A DNA stretch of 64,000 nucleotides, taken from contig NZ_JAMOZL010000002.1 in assembly GCF_023667495.1 (NCBI RefSeq), positions 310,001 to 374,000 on the forward strand, given 5' to 3'. The stretch comes from Dyadobacter sp. MSC1_007. GTDB lineage: Bacteria; Bacteroidota; Bacteroidia; Cytophagales; Spirosomataceae. The stretch's first letter is position 1. Every line of letters starts with the position of its first letter. Under the pieces are notes generated by a model. It was not told the DNA's origin, ran no database searches, and saw only the letters and a list, made by a program, of their open reading frames with translations. Shown in pieces: positions 35,083-43,482 of this stretch. A program made the position numbers and the translations under genes.

Positions 35083-36057
35083 ATGGAAGAAATAGTGGAT
35101 GCGACTATTGAAAATATTGCTGTAACCAACCGTGCTAACCTGGAAGTGTTTTCAGCAACATTGCAACACCTGGCTGAAACCGACAGGGACATTATTGTGG
35201 TGACGAGCGATTCGCGCGGTTCGGGCAAACTGGTGCCGTTCGGGCAGAAGTTTCCCGAGCAAATTGTCGAGATAGGCATTGCGGAGCAGAACCTGGTTGG
35301 TGTTTCGGCAGGATTGGCGTCGACTGGTAAAAAGGTTTTTGCTGTTTCTCCTGCCTGTTTCTTGACGGCACGCGCTTTGGAACAGATCAAAAATGATGTG
35401 GCCTATTCCAATAATCCGGTCAAGTTGATCGGCATCAGTGCCGGGGTAAGTTACGGTGCATTGGGTTCCACACACCATAGTCTGCATGATTTCGCAGTTT
35501 TGCGTACCATTAATAATATGATCATTGTGGCGCCTGCCGATAATTTTGAAACCGAGCAAGCCATTCGCCTCGCGGCTGAAACGAACGTTCCGGTTTATAT
35601 CCGGTTTGGCAAGAAGCAAATGCCGCTGCTTTCGGAATCTGAGAAATCTTTCGAATTCGGTAAAGGGCGGATCGTGCGGGAAGGCAGCGATCTCACCATT
35701 ATCGCCACAGGTGAAACAGTGGCGCCTGGCCTCAAAGCGGCTGAACAGCTGGAAAACGACCACAATATTTCGGCTACGGTCGTTAGCATGCACACTATCA
35801 AGCCATTGGATTATAAGTTATTAGCAAGCGTGGCAACCTCCGGTAATCCAATCATAACTATCGAAGAACATAGTGTTTATGGAGGCCTTGGCGAGGCTTG
35901 TGCGTCATTTTTAATACAAAATGGTTACCATAACCGGTTCAAAATCATAGGTATACCCGACGAATACACGGTTACAGGCTCACAGCAGGAGATTTTTAAT
36001 CACTACGGCATTTCAGGGGATGGCATCGCGGCTGCGGCATTAGGCCTTTGCAGGTAA
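35083..36057 (+). CDS. Transketolase, C-terminal (pyrimidine-binding) subunit
   Basis: 324 residues. The proton-relay glutamate that activates thiamine diphosphate is Glu68 in E-I-G-I-A-E-Q-N (63-70). G-S-T-H-H-S-L-H-D near residue 130 and the C-terminal transketolase domain (about 190-320; T-I-I-A-T-G, I-T-I-E-E-H-S-V-Y-G-G-L-G) complete the subunit. It pairs with the 275-residue N-terminal subunit 32 bases upstream to form a heteromeric transketolase that moves a two-carbon unit between phosphorylated sugars. In the published apiose pathway a two-gene enzyme of this kind converts D-apulose 4-phosphate and glyceraldehyde 3-phosphate to dihydroxyacetone phosphate and xylulose 5-phosphate. That assignment here is inferred from gene neighbourhood. 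Confidence 0.9.
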   Translation: MEEIVDATIENIAVTNRANLEVFSATLQHLAETDRDIIVVTSDSRGSGKLVPFGQKFPEQIVEIGIAEQNLVGVSAGLASTGKKVFAVSPACFLTARALEQIKNDVAYSNNPVKLIGISAGVSYGALGSTHHSLHDFAVLRTINNMIIVAPADNFETEQAIRLAAETNVPVYIRFGKKQMPLLSESEKSFEFGKGRIVREGSDLTIIATGETVAPGLKAAEQLENDHNISATVVSMHTIKPLDYKLLASVATSGNPIITIEEHSVYGGLGEACASFLIQNGYHNRFKIIGIPDEYTVTGSQQEIFNHYGISGDGIAAAALGLCR

Positions 36058-36145
36058 AATCACTGCGGTGTAAGTGTAAACAGCCGGTTAATAAGTCAGG
36101 ATATTACTACGTTATTTTTCAAATAGGGTTATTCGGGAAAAATTT

Positions 36146-37552
36146 ATGAAGCTGATTAGAAATGTACTTTGCTGCGTTGTCGCATTGTCTGCGATGCACG
36201 TCAATGCGCAGGAAAAAGCCCCGAAACACCGCGTACTGATCCTTACTGACATTGAAAACGAACCGGACGACACCCAGTCGATGATCCGTTTTTTGACATA
36301 TTCCAACCAATGGGACGTCGAAGGGTTGGTGGCCACGACTTCAATCCACCAGCAAAAGCGCGTCGCGCCAGAGAAGATCAAACAACTTATCGAGGCTTAC
36401 CGGAAGGTTCGCACGAACCTGCTTTTGCATGAAAAAGGCTATCCCGAAGCAGATTATCTGCTTAGCATCACGAAAAGCGCTTACCCCGATTTCGGCCTGA
36501 ATGCGATTGGAAAAGGCAAGGATTCCGAAGGTTCCGAATGGATTATTAAAGTGGTTGATAAAAAAGACGACCGGCTGGTTTGGATTCCCGTTTGGGGCGG
36601 AGCCAATTGTCTTGCACAGGCTTTGTGGAAAGTAAAAATGACCCGCTCGCCGGAAGACGTGAAAAAATTTGTATCCAAAATAAGAATGTACACCATTTCC
36701 GATCAGGACGATACCGGTCCGTGGATCAGAAAGAACTTCCCCGATCTGTTTTACGTCGGTAGCCCGGGTTACCACGCCGCTGGCGCTTACCATTATGCGA
36801 CATGGTCGGGCATCAGTGGGGATAAGTTTCATGGACGCTTCACCGGCGCGAATTTCGAGATCGTAGACAACCCCTGGCTTGATGAACACGTCCGAAGCCA
36901 CGGCCCGATGGGCGCTGAATATCCATTTACTAAATTCTTAATGGAAGGCGATACCCCATCATTCCTCGGATTGGTCGATAATGGGCTGAATGACCCTGAG
37001 CATCCGGAATATGGCGGCTGGGGCGGAAGATATGAACTCTATACACCACGGACCCTTAAATATTTCCACGAACCAGAAACGCGGCCGATTTACACCGATG
37101 CAATGGACGAGGTGAAGGGCGTCGACGGGAACTTCCATACCAGCAACAAGGCGACGCTATGGCGGTGGCGTGAAGCATTCCAGCACGATTTCGCAGCGCG
37201 GATGGACTGGACGATCAAACCTTATAAAGAGGCAAATCATCCTCCAAAAGCTGTTGTGAAAGGCGGCAACCGCGTAAATGCAAAGACCGGTGAAACGGTA
37301 GCGCTGAATGCGGAAGGCTCACAAGACCCGGACGGCAATGCATTAAGCTATGAATGGATCTACTATCCCGAACCCGGGAGCTACAATATTAAGGAGCCGA
37401 TTCAGATCAAAGATGTGAAGGCCGCAAGTACCTCATTTGTGGCGCCGAAAGTGGAGAAGCCTGAAACAATCCACGTGATTTTGGCCGTGACGGATAATGG
37501 AATCCCTGCTTTGACGAGATACCAGCGCGTAATATTCACCGTGTATCCCTGA
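36146..37552 (+). CDS. Secreted DUF1593 nucleoside-hydrolase-like protein with PKD-like C-terminus
   Basis: 468 residues with a signal peptide ending H-V-N-A-Q. The N-terminal domain (about 25-320) has [15 protein letters not shown] near residue 35, the Asp cluster that binds calcium in nucleoside hydrolases, and [12 protein letters not shown] near 155. This is the DUF1593 family, including a cellulose-binding protein of Saccharophagus. The C-terminal 100 residues ([20 protein letters not shown]) form an Ig/PKD-like fold. It lies 88 bases after the transketolase and 32 before the sugar-binding protein, so it is probably part of the same operon. It may hydrolyse an N- or O-riboside-like bond, perhaps releasing a pentose; this is speculative. 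Confidence 0.75.
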   Translation: MKLIRNVLCCVVALSAMHVNAQEKAPKHRVLILTDIENEPDDTQSMIRFLTYSNQWDVEGLVATTSIHQQKRVAPEKIKQLIEAYRKVRTNLLLHEKGYPEADYLLSITKSAYPDFGLNAIGKGKDSEGSEWIIKVVDKKDDRLVWIPVWGGANCLAQALWKVKMTRSPEDVKKFVSKIRMYTISDQDDTGPWIRKNFPDLFYVGSPGYHAAGAYHYATWSGISGDKFHGRFTGANFEIVDNPWLDEHVRSHGPMGAEYPFTKFLMEGDTPSFLGLVDNGLNDPEHPEYGGWGGRYELYTPRTLKYFHEPETRPIYTDAMDEVKGVDGNFHTSNKATLWRWREAFQHDFAARMDWTIKPYKEANHPPKAVVKGGNRVNAKTGETVALNAEGSQDPDGNALSYEWIYYPEPGSYNIKEPIQIKDVKAASTSFVAPKVEKPETIHVILAVTDNGIPALTRYQRVIFTVYP

Positions 37553-37584
37553 GAACCTGACGGATCTCGCCCCTAAACCTGCCA

Positions 37585-38541
37585 ATGATGATAAACAGAA
37601 TACATTTTTTACTGCTCTGCTGCCTCCTTTCCGGACTTGGACTAATCGGTTGTAAAACAAAACAATCCGAAGACGGGCCGAAAAAGATAGCGATTGTGGT
37701 ATCTACGCTCAATAATCCGTGGTTCGTTTTCCTGGCTCAAAAGGCAGAAGCGAAAGCAAAAGCGCTGGGCTACGAATCGAAAATCTTTGATTCACAAAAC
37801 AATACCGCACTCGAAACTGACCATTTCGAAAACGCCATTGCTTCGGGATATAACGCGATCCTGTTTAATCCTACGGATGCCGACGGCTCCATTGTGAACG
37901 TAAAAAACGCAAAGGCTGCCGGGATACCGGTTTTTTGCATGGATAGGGAGGTCAATTCCAATGATGCGGCCACCTCGCAGATACTTTCCGACAGTTATTC
38001 GGGCTGTGTGGCCATTGGCAAATACTTCGTGGAAACACTGAATAAAAAAGGGAAATACGTGGAAATCCTGGGTATGGTAGGTGATAACAACACCTGGAAC
38101 CGGTCCAAAGGCTTTCATAGCGTCGTCGATTTTTATCCTGGCCTTAAAATGGTAGCACAGCAAAGCGCTGATTTTGACCGGAATAAGGCCATGGAAGTCC
38201 TCGAATCGATCTTGCAGGCGCATCCGGATATCGACGGTGTTTTTTGCGGGAACGATGCTATGGCAATGGGCGCTTACCAGGCACTGGTCGCGGCGGGAAA
38301 GGCAGATAAAGTGAAGGTATTTGGGTTTGATGGGGCAGAAGATGTCGTCAAATCCATCCAGGACGGCAAGATCGTCGCTACTGGAATGCAGTTTCCCGAA
38401 GTAATGGCACAGACCGCCGCAACCTTTGCCGACGAGTATTTCAAAGGCAAACGCGACTTCCCCCAAAAAATGCCTGTGGCAGTTGAAATGGTGCGAAAGG
38501 ATAATGTCGAAAATTATGCCGCCTACGGCGAAAAGGAATAA
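37585..38541 (+). CDS. Ribose-type ABC importer substrate-binding lipoprotein
   Basis: 318 residues. A lipoprotein signal (L-G-L-I-G-C, Cys23) is followed by a periplasmic binding protein type 1 fold: [35 protein letters not shown] and [16 protein letters not shown] are standard RbsB-family motifs, in which the D-R and N-D residues contact a monosaccharide. It heads the ABC cassette (binding protein, DUF2291, ATPase, permease). Such importers are uncommon next to Sus systems in Bacteroidota, which usually use permeases. D-apiose-binding ABC receptors of this same class were the entry point to the known apiose pathways, so apiose is the leading ligand guess; ribose, xylose or apulose are alternatives. 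Confidence 0.9.
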   Translation: MMINRIHFLLLCCLLSGLGLIGCKTKQSEDGPKKIAIVVSTLNNPWFVFLAQKAEAKAKALGYESKIFDSQNNTALETDHFENAIASGYNAILFNPTDADGSIVNVKNAKAAGIPVFCMDREVNSNDAATSQILSDSYSGCVAIGKYFVETLNKKGKYVEILGMVGDNNTWNRSKGFHSVVDFYPGLKMVAQQSADFDRNKAMEVLESILQAHPDIDGVFCGNDAMAMGAYQALVAAGKADKVKVFGFDGAEDVVKSIQDGKIVATGMQFPEVMAQTAATFADEYFKGKRDFPQKMPVAVEMVRKDNVENYAAYGEKE

Positions 38542-38542
38542 T

Positions 38543-39166
38543 ATGCGAAAGCCGCTCCGATATCTCGTTTTTTTGCTTCTGGTGGCCGTGCTGGCTTATA
38601 ATTCGGTTTATTTCAAAAAGCTGGACGAAGTGAAAGCCGGCAGTGCGTCGTTCAATGCGGTGAAATATGCCAGTGATTTTTGGAACACGAAACTCATTCC
38701 CACCCTGAACAAGGCAGTGGAGATCAATTCACTGCTCAGTCTTTTGAAAACCGATAAGGAAAAGGCATTCAAGGACCATTCGCACGCATTGGGGATCGGC
38801 AATATCCGCTATTTTCTTATCAAGGGTAGCGGTGTTGTGACGGATGTGGCTGAAAATCAGGTTTCTGTTCAAATAGAAGGAGTGGCTCCGGACATCAATA
38901 TTGCTACCGAATACATTTTTGGCAATGCAGTACGCGACGCCTCGGGTGCGATCGATATCAATGCGTTTTCCAACTCCATGGATTTCAACAATGTATCGGC
39001 CGAGATCAACAAGATCATCCGCGAAAAGGTTGTTCCGCCATTCAAATCCAATGTCAAAAAAGGTGACCATGTCGACTTTACAGGCGCTATTGAACTCAAC
39101 CGCGAGCATTTGCAGACCAACAATCTGGAAGTCATTCCGGTCAATCTCAAAATTACAAACCCATGA
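38543..39166 (+). CDS. DUF2291 periplasmic protein of sugar ABC cassette
   Basis: 207 residues from the ATG at 38543, one base after the binding-protein stop. One N-terminal hydrophobic segment (about 5-19) anchors or exports it. The rest matches the DUF2291 pattern: L-D-E-V-K-A-G near residue 26, then Y-A-S-D-F-W-N-T-K-L-I-P-T-L, F-L-I-K-G-S-G-V-V-T and a late V-D-F-T-G-A-I-E-L. DUF2291 proteins are found almost only beside ribose-type ABC importers and have no proven job; a role as receptor partner or stabiliser is suspected. Its stop overlaps the ATPase start by four bases, which fixes it inside the transporter operon. Confidence 0.75.
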   Translation: MRKPLRYLVFLLLVAVLAYNSVYFKKLDEVKAGSASFNAVKYASDFWNTKLIPTLNKAVEINSLLSLLKTDKEKAFKDHSHALGIGNIRYFLIKGSGVVTDVAENQVSVQIEGVAPDINIATEYIFGNAVRDASGAIDINAFSNSMDFNNVSAEINKIIREKVVPPFKSNVKKGDHVDFTGAIELNREHLQTNNLEVIPVNLKITNP

Positions 39167-40689
39167 CAGAGGTGGAAACTGCGGTGCTGGAAGTGAGGCA
39201 CATTACCAAGAAATTCCCTGGTGTAACGGCTTTGGAAGATGTGTCGTTGTCGATAGAGGCGGGGAAAGTTACCGCACTGATTGGAGAGAATGGAGCTGGT
39301 AAGTCGACGTTAATGAAGGTTTTATCAGGTGTTTATCAGGATTTTGAGGGTGAAATACATTATAAAGGCGAGCTGGTAAAGTTTACTGGTCCCAAAGACG
39401 CCCAGCAGCAAGGTGTGGTGATCATCCATCAGGAACTCAACCTGATCCCTTACCTGAGCATTACCGAAAACATTTTCCTTGGACGTGAACTGGTAACCCA
39501 ATACGGCACGATGGATAAGAGCCGCATGCGTCGCAAAACGCAGGAGCTCCTCGACCGTCTGAAACTGAAAGTGAATCCGGAATCACCCGTTTTTAAGCTC
39601 AAAGTAGGCCAGCAGCAGGTCGTCGAGATCGCCAAAGCACTGCTTACCGATGCCGAGCTGATCATCATGGACGAGCCAACGTCGGCCATTACCGGAAGCG
39701 AGGTGGAAGTATTGTTTGAAATCATCGAAGACCTCCGGAAAGCAAACAAGGCGATCGTTTACATCTCCCACAAGCTGGACGAGCTTTTCAGCATTGCCGA
39801 CAATTATGCCGTCCTACGCGACGGAAAGGTGATCGAAAGAGGCAAAATGGAGGGAATGACCCATGACAAGCTGATCAGCAAGATGGTGGGCCGTACCATT
39901 GAGGTCATGCGTAAAACGTCGGGAACGGACAAGCAGGAAGCATTGCTGGAAGTCAGGAATCTTAACCTGCGACACAAGGTAAGGAAGGATAATGTGCTGA
40001 AAGACATTTCATTCGATGTGAAAAGAGGGGAAATAGTCGGACTTTTCGGTCTGATGGGCGCGGGGAGGACAGAACTGCTGGAAACGATTTTTGGGCTGCA
40101 CGCCTCTCATGCGAGCGGGCGTGTGCTCATGCAAGGCGAGCAACTGTGCTGCGACTCGCCTGCCCGTGCCATCGCAGCCGGGCTCGCGCTGGTGCCCGAG
40201 GACCGTAAAAAGGACGGGCTTGTGCTGGGCCTGGACGTGAAAACGAATATCAGCCTTACCACACTGCCGGATCTAGAAAAGTTGGGAACATTGAATGACA
40301 CGCAGGAATGCGCATTAGCCGATAAATACATCGGAGAACTCAAAATAAAGACACCGTCGAGAACGCAGCAGGCCAAAAACCTGAGCGGTGGTAACCAGCA
40401 GAAGATTGTACTCGCAAAGTGGCTGGCCACAAAACCGAAGTTACTCCTGCTCGACGAACCTACCCGCGGAATCGATATCAACGCCAAAAGCGAAATTTAT
40501 AAACTGATCATCGGACTAGCCGATCAGGGGCTTGGTATCCTCGTAGTTTCATCGGAACTGCCCGAAATACTGGCTCTTTCCGACCGCATACTCGTTATGG
40601 CCGAAGGCCGGCTCACCGGCGAGTTCACCGCCGCCGAGGCGTCCGAGGATGCGATATTGAAGCGTGCGATAGTTTCAATGAGTGAATGA
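39163..40689 (+). CDS. Sugar ABC importer ATP-binding protein, RbsA-type tandem ATPase
   Basis: 508 residues with two ABC domains. The first has Walker A G-E-N-G-A-G-K-S-T (about 42-50), Walker B L-I-I-M-D-E-P-T-S-A and a signature-like K-V-G-Q-Q-Q-V. The second has a degenerate Walker A G-L-M-G-A-G-R-T-E (about 300), the signature L-S-G-G-N-Q-Q-K-I and Walker B L-L-L-D-E-P-T-R-G-I-D. A degenerate second P-loop is normal for carbohydrate uptake ATPases of the RbsA/XylG/MglA group. It powers uptake by the permease encoded at 40774. The start overlaps the DUF2291 stop. Its own stop codon lies inside the first unit of an intergenic repeat. Confidence 0.95.
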   Translation: MTEVETAVLEVRHITKKFPGVTALEDVSLSIEAGKVTALIGENGAGKSTLMKVLSGVYQDFEGEIHYKGELVKFTGPKDAQQQGVVIIHQELNLIPYLSITENIFLGRELVTQYGTMDKSRMRRKTQELLDRLKLKVNPESPVFKLKVGQQQVVEIAKALLTDAELIIMDEPTSAITGSEVEVLFEIIEDLRKANKAIVYISHKLDELFSIADNYAVLRDGKVIERGKMEGMTHDKLISKMVGRTIEVMRKTSGTDKQEALLEVRNLNLRHKVRKDNVLKDISFDVKRGEIVGLFGLMGAGRTELLETIFGLHASHASGRVLMQGEQLCCDSPARAIAAGLALVPEDRKKDGLVLGLDVKTNISLTTLPDLEKLGTLNDTQECALADKYIGELKIKTPSRTQQAKNLSGGNQQKIVLAKWLATKPKLLLLDEPTRGIDINAKSEIYKLIIGLADQGLGILVVSSELPEILALSDRILVMAEGRLTGEFTAAEASEDAILKRAIVSMSE

Positions 40690-40776
40690 GCCGCCGTGGA
40701 ACGGGGAATGAGTCAATGAGTGAATGAGTGAATGAGTGAATGATTTAATGAGCCGCCGTGGAACGGAGAATGAATG
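40684..40776. repeat. Interspersed repeat, copy 1, between rbsA-like and rbsC-like genes
   Basis: Two copies of the core CCGCCGTGGAACGG (40691-40704 and 40753-40766) flank a run of GAATGAGT-type octamers (about 40708-40742). The left edge covers the last codons and stop of the ATPase gene, and the right edge touches the permease start. The core can form a CCGT-GGA-ACGG mini-hairpin. The same family recurs at 49644-49717 and 62001-62100. Confidence 0.8.
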
Positions 40777-41787
40777 ACTTTATCAACTTTGCCGACTGCC
40801 GATAACCGCCCTATGGACGCCATACTAAACCGAAATAATTTTGCCCGTTTTCAGTCGCTTATTGCTCTTTTTCTGCTTTGTCTGGGGCTGAGCATTTTGT
40901 CCGATAAATTTCTGAGCGTTTCCAATCTCTGGAATGTAATGCGGCAGATTTCGGCGAATATCTGCATTTCAACCGGCATGACGCTGATCGTGCTCACAGC
41001 CGGGATCGACCTCTCGGTGGGTTCGGTGCTGGCATTGTGTGGCGCTATTACGGCGGGTTTGCTTAAAAATGGCATTGAAGTTCCTGCTAATAATCTTTAC
41101 ATCGGCTTCACGATCCTCGGTGCGATCCTTGCTGGCGTGCTCACGGGCTCTTTCCTGGGTGCATTCAACGGCTGGGCTATCACGCGGTTCAAAGTGCCGC
41201 CATTCGTCGCTACGTTGGCAATGCTTACCGTCGCCAGGGGATTTACCATGCTCTGGACAGGTGGTTTCCCGATCAGCGGTCTGGGTGATACTTTTTTATA
41301 TTTCGGGACTGGTTGGTTGCTTGGAATACCGGTGCCTGTGTGGATATCGGTGCTGGTGGTTGGGATAGCGGTTTTTGTAACTAATAAAACAAGAATTGGT
41401 CGCTATATCTACGCTATTGGCGGCAACGAAAGCGCTTCGAGATTGTCGGGTATTAATGTCGACCGCGTCAAAATCATTGTGTACACCATTGCCGGGGGAC
41501 TGGCGGCGGTCGGAGGGATTATGGTCACTTCCCGGCTGGATTCCGCACAGCCAAATGCAGGCATGAGCTACGAACTCGATTCCATTGCAGCCGTCGTCAT
41601 CGGCGGAACCTCGCTCTCCGGTGGCCGCGGGAGCATAATGGGCACCGTCCAGGGCGCAATCATCATCGGCGTTTTGAACAATGGGTTGGTCTTGCTCAAT
41701 GTATCGCCATTCTGGCAACAGGTTGTAAAAGGGCTGGTGATTTTGCTGGCGGTGATTATTGATAAGTCGAATTCAAAGAATGAGTAG
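40774..41787 (+). CDS. Ribose-type ABC importer permease
   Basis: 337 residues from the ATG at 40774, or 324 from the ATG at 40813; the second avoids a start inside the repeat and gives a more usual N-terminus. Eight to ten helices are predicted, with the BPD_transp_2 signature G-I-D-L-S-V-G-S-V-L-A-L (about 75-86), N-G-W-A-I-T-R-F-K-V-P-P-F-V-A-T-L and I-G-G-T-S-L-S-G-G-R-G-S (about 275). It forms the homodimeric membrane channel for the ATPase and binding protein just upstream. The 84-base gap to the ATPase is filled by the repeat. The class is certain; sugar specificity comes from the receptor. Confidence 0.93.
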   Translation: MTLSTLPTADNRPMDAILNRNNFARFQSLIALFLLCLGLSILSDKFLSVSNLWNVMRQISANICISTGMTLIVLTAGIDLSVGSVLALCGAITAGLLKNGIEVPANNLYIGFTILGAILAGVLTGSFLGAFNGWAITRFKVPPFVATLAMLTVARGFTMLWTGGFPISGLGDTFLYFGTGWLLGIPVPVWISVLVVGIAVFVTNKTRIGRYIYAIGGNESASRLSGINVDRVKIIVYTIAGGLAAVGGIMVTSRLDSAQPNAGMSYELDSIAAVVIGGTSLSGGRGSIMGTVQGAIIIGVLNNGLVLLNVSPFWQQVVKGLVILLAVIIDKSNSKNE

Positions 41788-42688
41788 GTTTCGCATTGTT
41801 ATCATTCTGCTAATCAGTATTTTACTTTCTTGCAAAAAGGAAGCCTATCTCTTCACCTCCTTCCGTGAACCCGCTACTGATGGCCTGCATCTGGCTTACA
41901 GCGTGGACGGTTATAACTGGGATAGTATAGGTGGTTCCTACCTCAAACCCGAAGTCGGCGGCAAGCTCATGCGCGATCCGTCGATCGTGCAAGGCCCGAA
42001 TGGCACATTTCACCTCGTGTGGACCACCAATTGGAAAGGCGACAAAGGTTTCGGTTATGCAAGTTCGAAGGATCTCGTTCACTGGTCGGAGCAACAATTT
42101 ATCGGCGTGATGGAGCGCGAGCCGGAGGTTGTAAATGTGTGGGCGCCGGAGCTTTTTTATGATGATGAAAATAAGCAGTTTATCATTATCTGGGCTTCTA
42201 CAATCCCTTTTAAATACCCCAAAGGCGAAGAGGATGAGCGCAACAATCACCGGATGTATTACGTCACAACGAAGGATTTTAAGACATTTTCCAAAGCGGC
42301 GCTTTTTCTGGATCCTGGTTTTAGCGTGATCGATGCGGTGATTGTGAAACAGGAAAAAGGGAAATATGTATTGGTATTAAAAGACAACACACGCAAGCAG
42401 CGCAATATCAAAGTCGCGTTTGCAGACAATGCATTAGGGCCATACCAAAATGTGTCCGAGCCTTTCACCGGCTTCCTGACCGAAGGCCCGACCGTCACCA
42501 AAGCGGGCGAAAACTGGCTCATTTACTTTGACCAATACCGCGATAAGACCTATGGCGCCGTTAGCACCAGGGACTTCAAAACCATCGATTCTATTTCCCA
42601 TAAAATCAGCGTTCCGGCAGGTCACAAGCACGGCACTATTATCCGAATTGACGCCAAAACGTTGAAGAAGCTGCGGGCGGGATTATGA
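41780..42688 (+). CDS. GH43-like lipoprotein glycosidase
   Basis: 302 residues; the ATG at 41780 overlaps the permease end by eight bases. A lipoprotein signal (I-L-L-S-C, Cys18) precedes a five-bladed propeller. Three acidic residues stand where GH43 catalysts are found: Asp66 in M-R-D-P-S-I, Asp185 in V-I-D-A-V-I and Glu235 in L-T-E-G-P-T-V, with W-A-P-E-L-F-Y-D-D at 121-129. GH43 and related GH117-like enzymes invert arabinose, xylose or galactose linkages. Being the last gene of the isomerase/transketolase/ABC operon, it may release the pentose that the importer takes up. The fold is confident; the substrate is unknown. Confidence 0.8.
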   Translation: MSRFRIVIILLISILLSCKKEAYLFTSFREPATDGLHLAYSVDGYNWDSIGGSYLKPEVGGKLMRDPSIVQGPNGTFHLVWTTNWKGDKGFGYASSKDLVHWSEQQFIGVMEREPEVVNVWAPELFYDDENKQFIIIWASTIPFKYPKGEEDERNNHRMYYVTTKDFKTFSKAALFLDPGFSVIDAVIVKQEKGKYVLVLKDNTRKQRNIKVAFADNALGPYQNVSEPFTGFLTEGPTVTKAGENWLIYFDQYRDKTYGAVSTRDFKTIDSISHKISVPAGHKHGTIIRIDAKTLKKLRAGL

Positions 42689-42778
42689 CTAATTAGAGAT
42701 TAAATACGATCAATAAAGTATACCGGTCACGTGCCCGTCTTTTATCGGTACCCTTACTAATTTTCGTATTTCACCTTC

Positions 42779-43390
42779 ATGAAACCGTTCATTTCCAACC
42801 ATTCGCAGCAGGAAGAGGAGATCGTGCTCTGGCGTGCGATGCTGGGAGGGGACATGCAGGGGTACGAAGCACTCATTAACCGCACTTACGACCTTTTGTT
42901 CCATTACGGAGGTAAGTTCAGCCGCGACCGCGAATTGGTTAAAGACTGCATTCAGGATGTTTATCTGGAAGTTTGGGAAAAAAGGAACGCATTGAGCAGC
43001 GATATTCCGCCGAAGGCTTACCTCCTCGCTTCTCTTCGCAGGCGCATGCACCGCGTGTCGGCGAGGCACAGGATGGATTGCATGGACTATTATAATGAAG
43101 CAGACATCGTTTTCGAAGCGGAATTCGATGCCGAGTACCGGCTCATCCAGTTGGAAGAGGACCGCCTGCTTGCTTCGCGCATGACCCGCATGTTGAACGA
43201 CTTGCCCAAACGGCAAAAGGAAGCCGTTTTTCTTAAATTCTACAACAATATGGAACGTGACGAGATCGCCCTGATCATGGACATACATCCGCAATCCGTT
43301 TCCAACCTGCTGCAAGAGGCTTTTAAATGCATCAAATCACAATGGAAAGCGATTATTACCGCTGTCATGCTGCTTTGTTTTTCTGCGTAA
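42779..43390 (+). CDS. ECF-type RNA polymerase sigma factor
   Basis: 203 residues. Region 2 (about 25-90; Y-E-A-L-I-N-R-T-Y, L-V-K-D-C-I-Q-D-V-Y-L-E-V-W) and region 4 (about 135-185; L-N-D-L-P-K-R-Q-K-E-A-V-F-L-K-F-Y, I-H-P-Q-S-V-S-N-L-L) are typical of extracytoplasmic-function sigma factors. It is followed 92 bases later by a FecR-type anti-sigma factor and then by an STN-containing SusC and a SusD. In such cassettes the occupied outer-membrane transporter signals through FecR to free the sigma factor, which switches on susC. It should therefore control the 44717-49639 genes. Confidence 0.92.
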   Translation: MKPFISNHSQQEEEIVLWRAMLGGDMQGYEALINRTYDLLFHYGGKFSRDRELVKDCIQDVYLEVWEKRNALSSDIPPKAYLLASLRRRMHRVSARHRMDCMDYYNEADIVFEAEFDAEYRLIQLEEDRLLASRMTRMLNDLPKRQKEAVFLKFYNNMERDEIALIMDIHPQSVSNLLQEAFKCIKSQWKAIITAVMLLCFSA

Positions 43391-43482
43391 ACCTTATCCC
43401 GCAAAAATTTCAAAAAAAGATCGAAAAATACAGTATCTCGCTCCGGTGGAGGTCTAATGGTGTTTGAAAGCGAAAATCAGAC

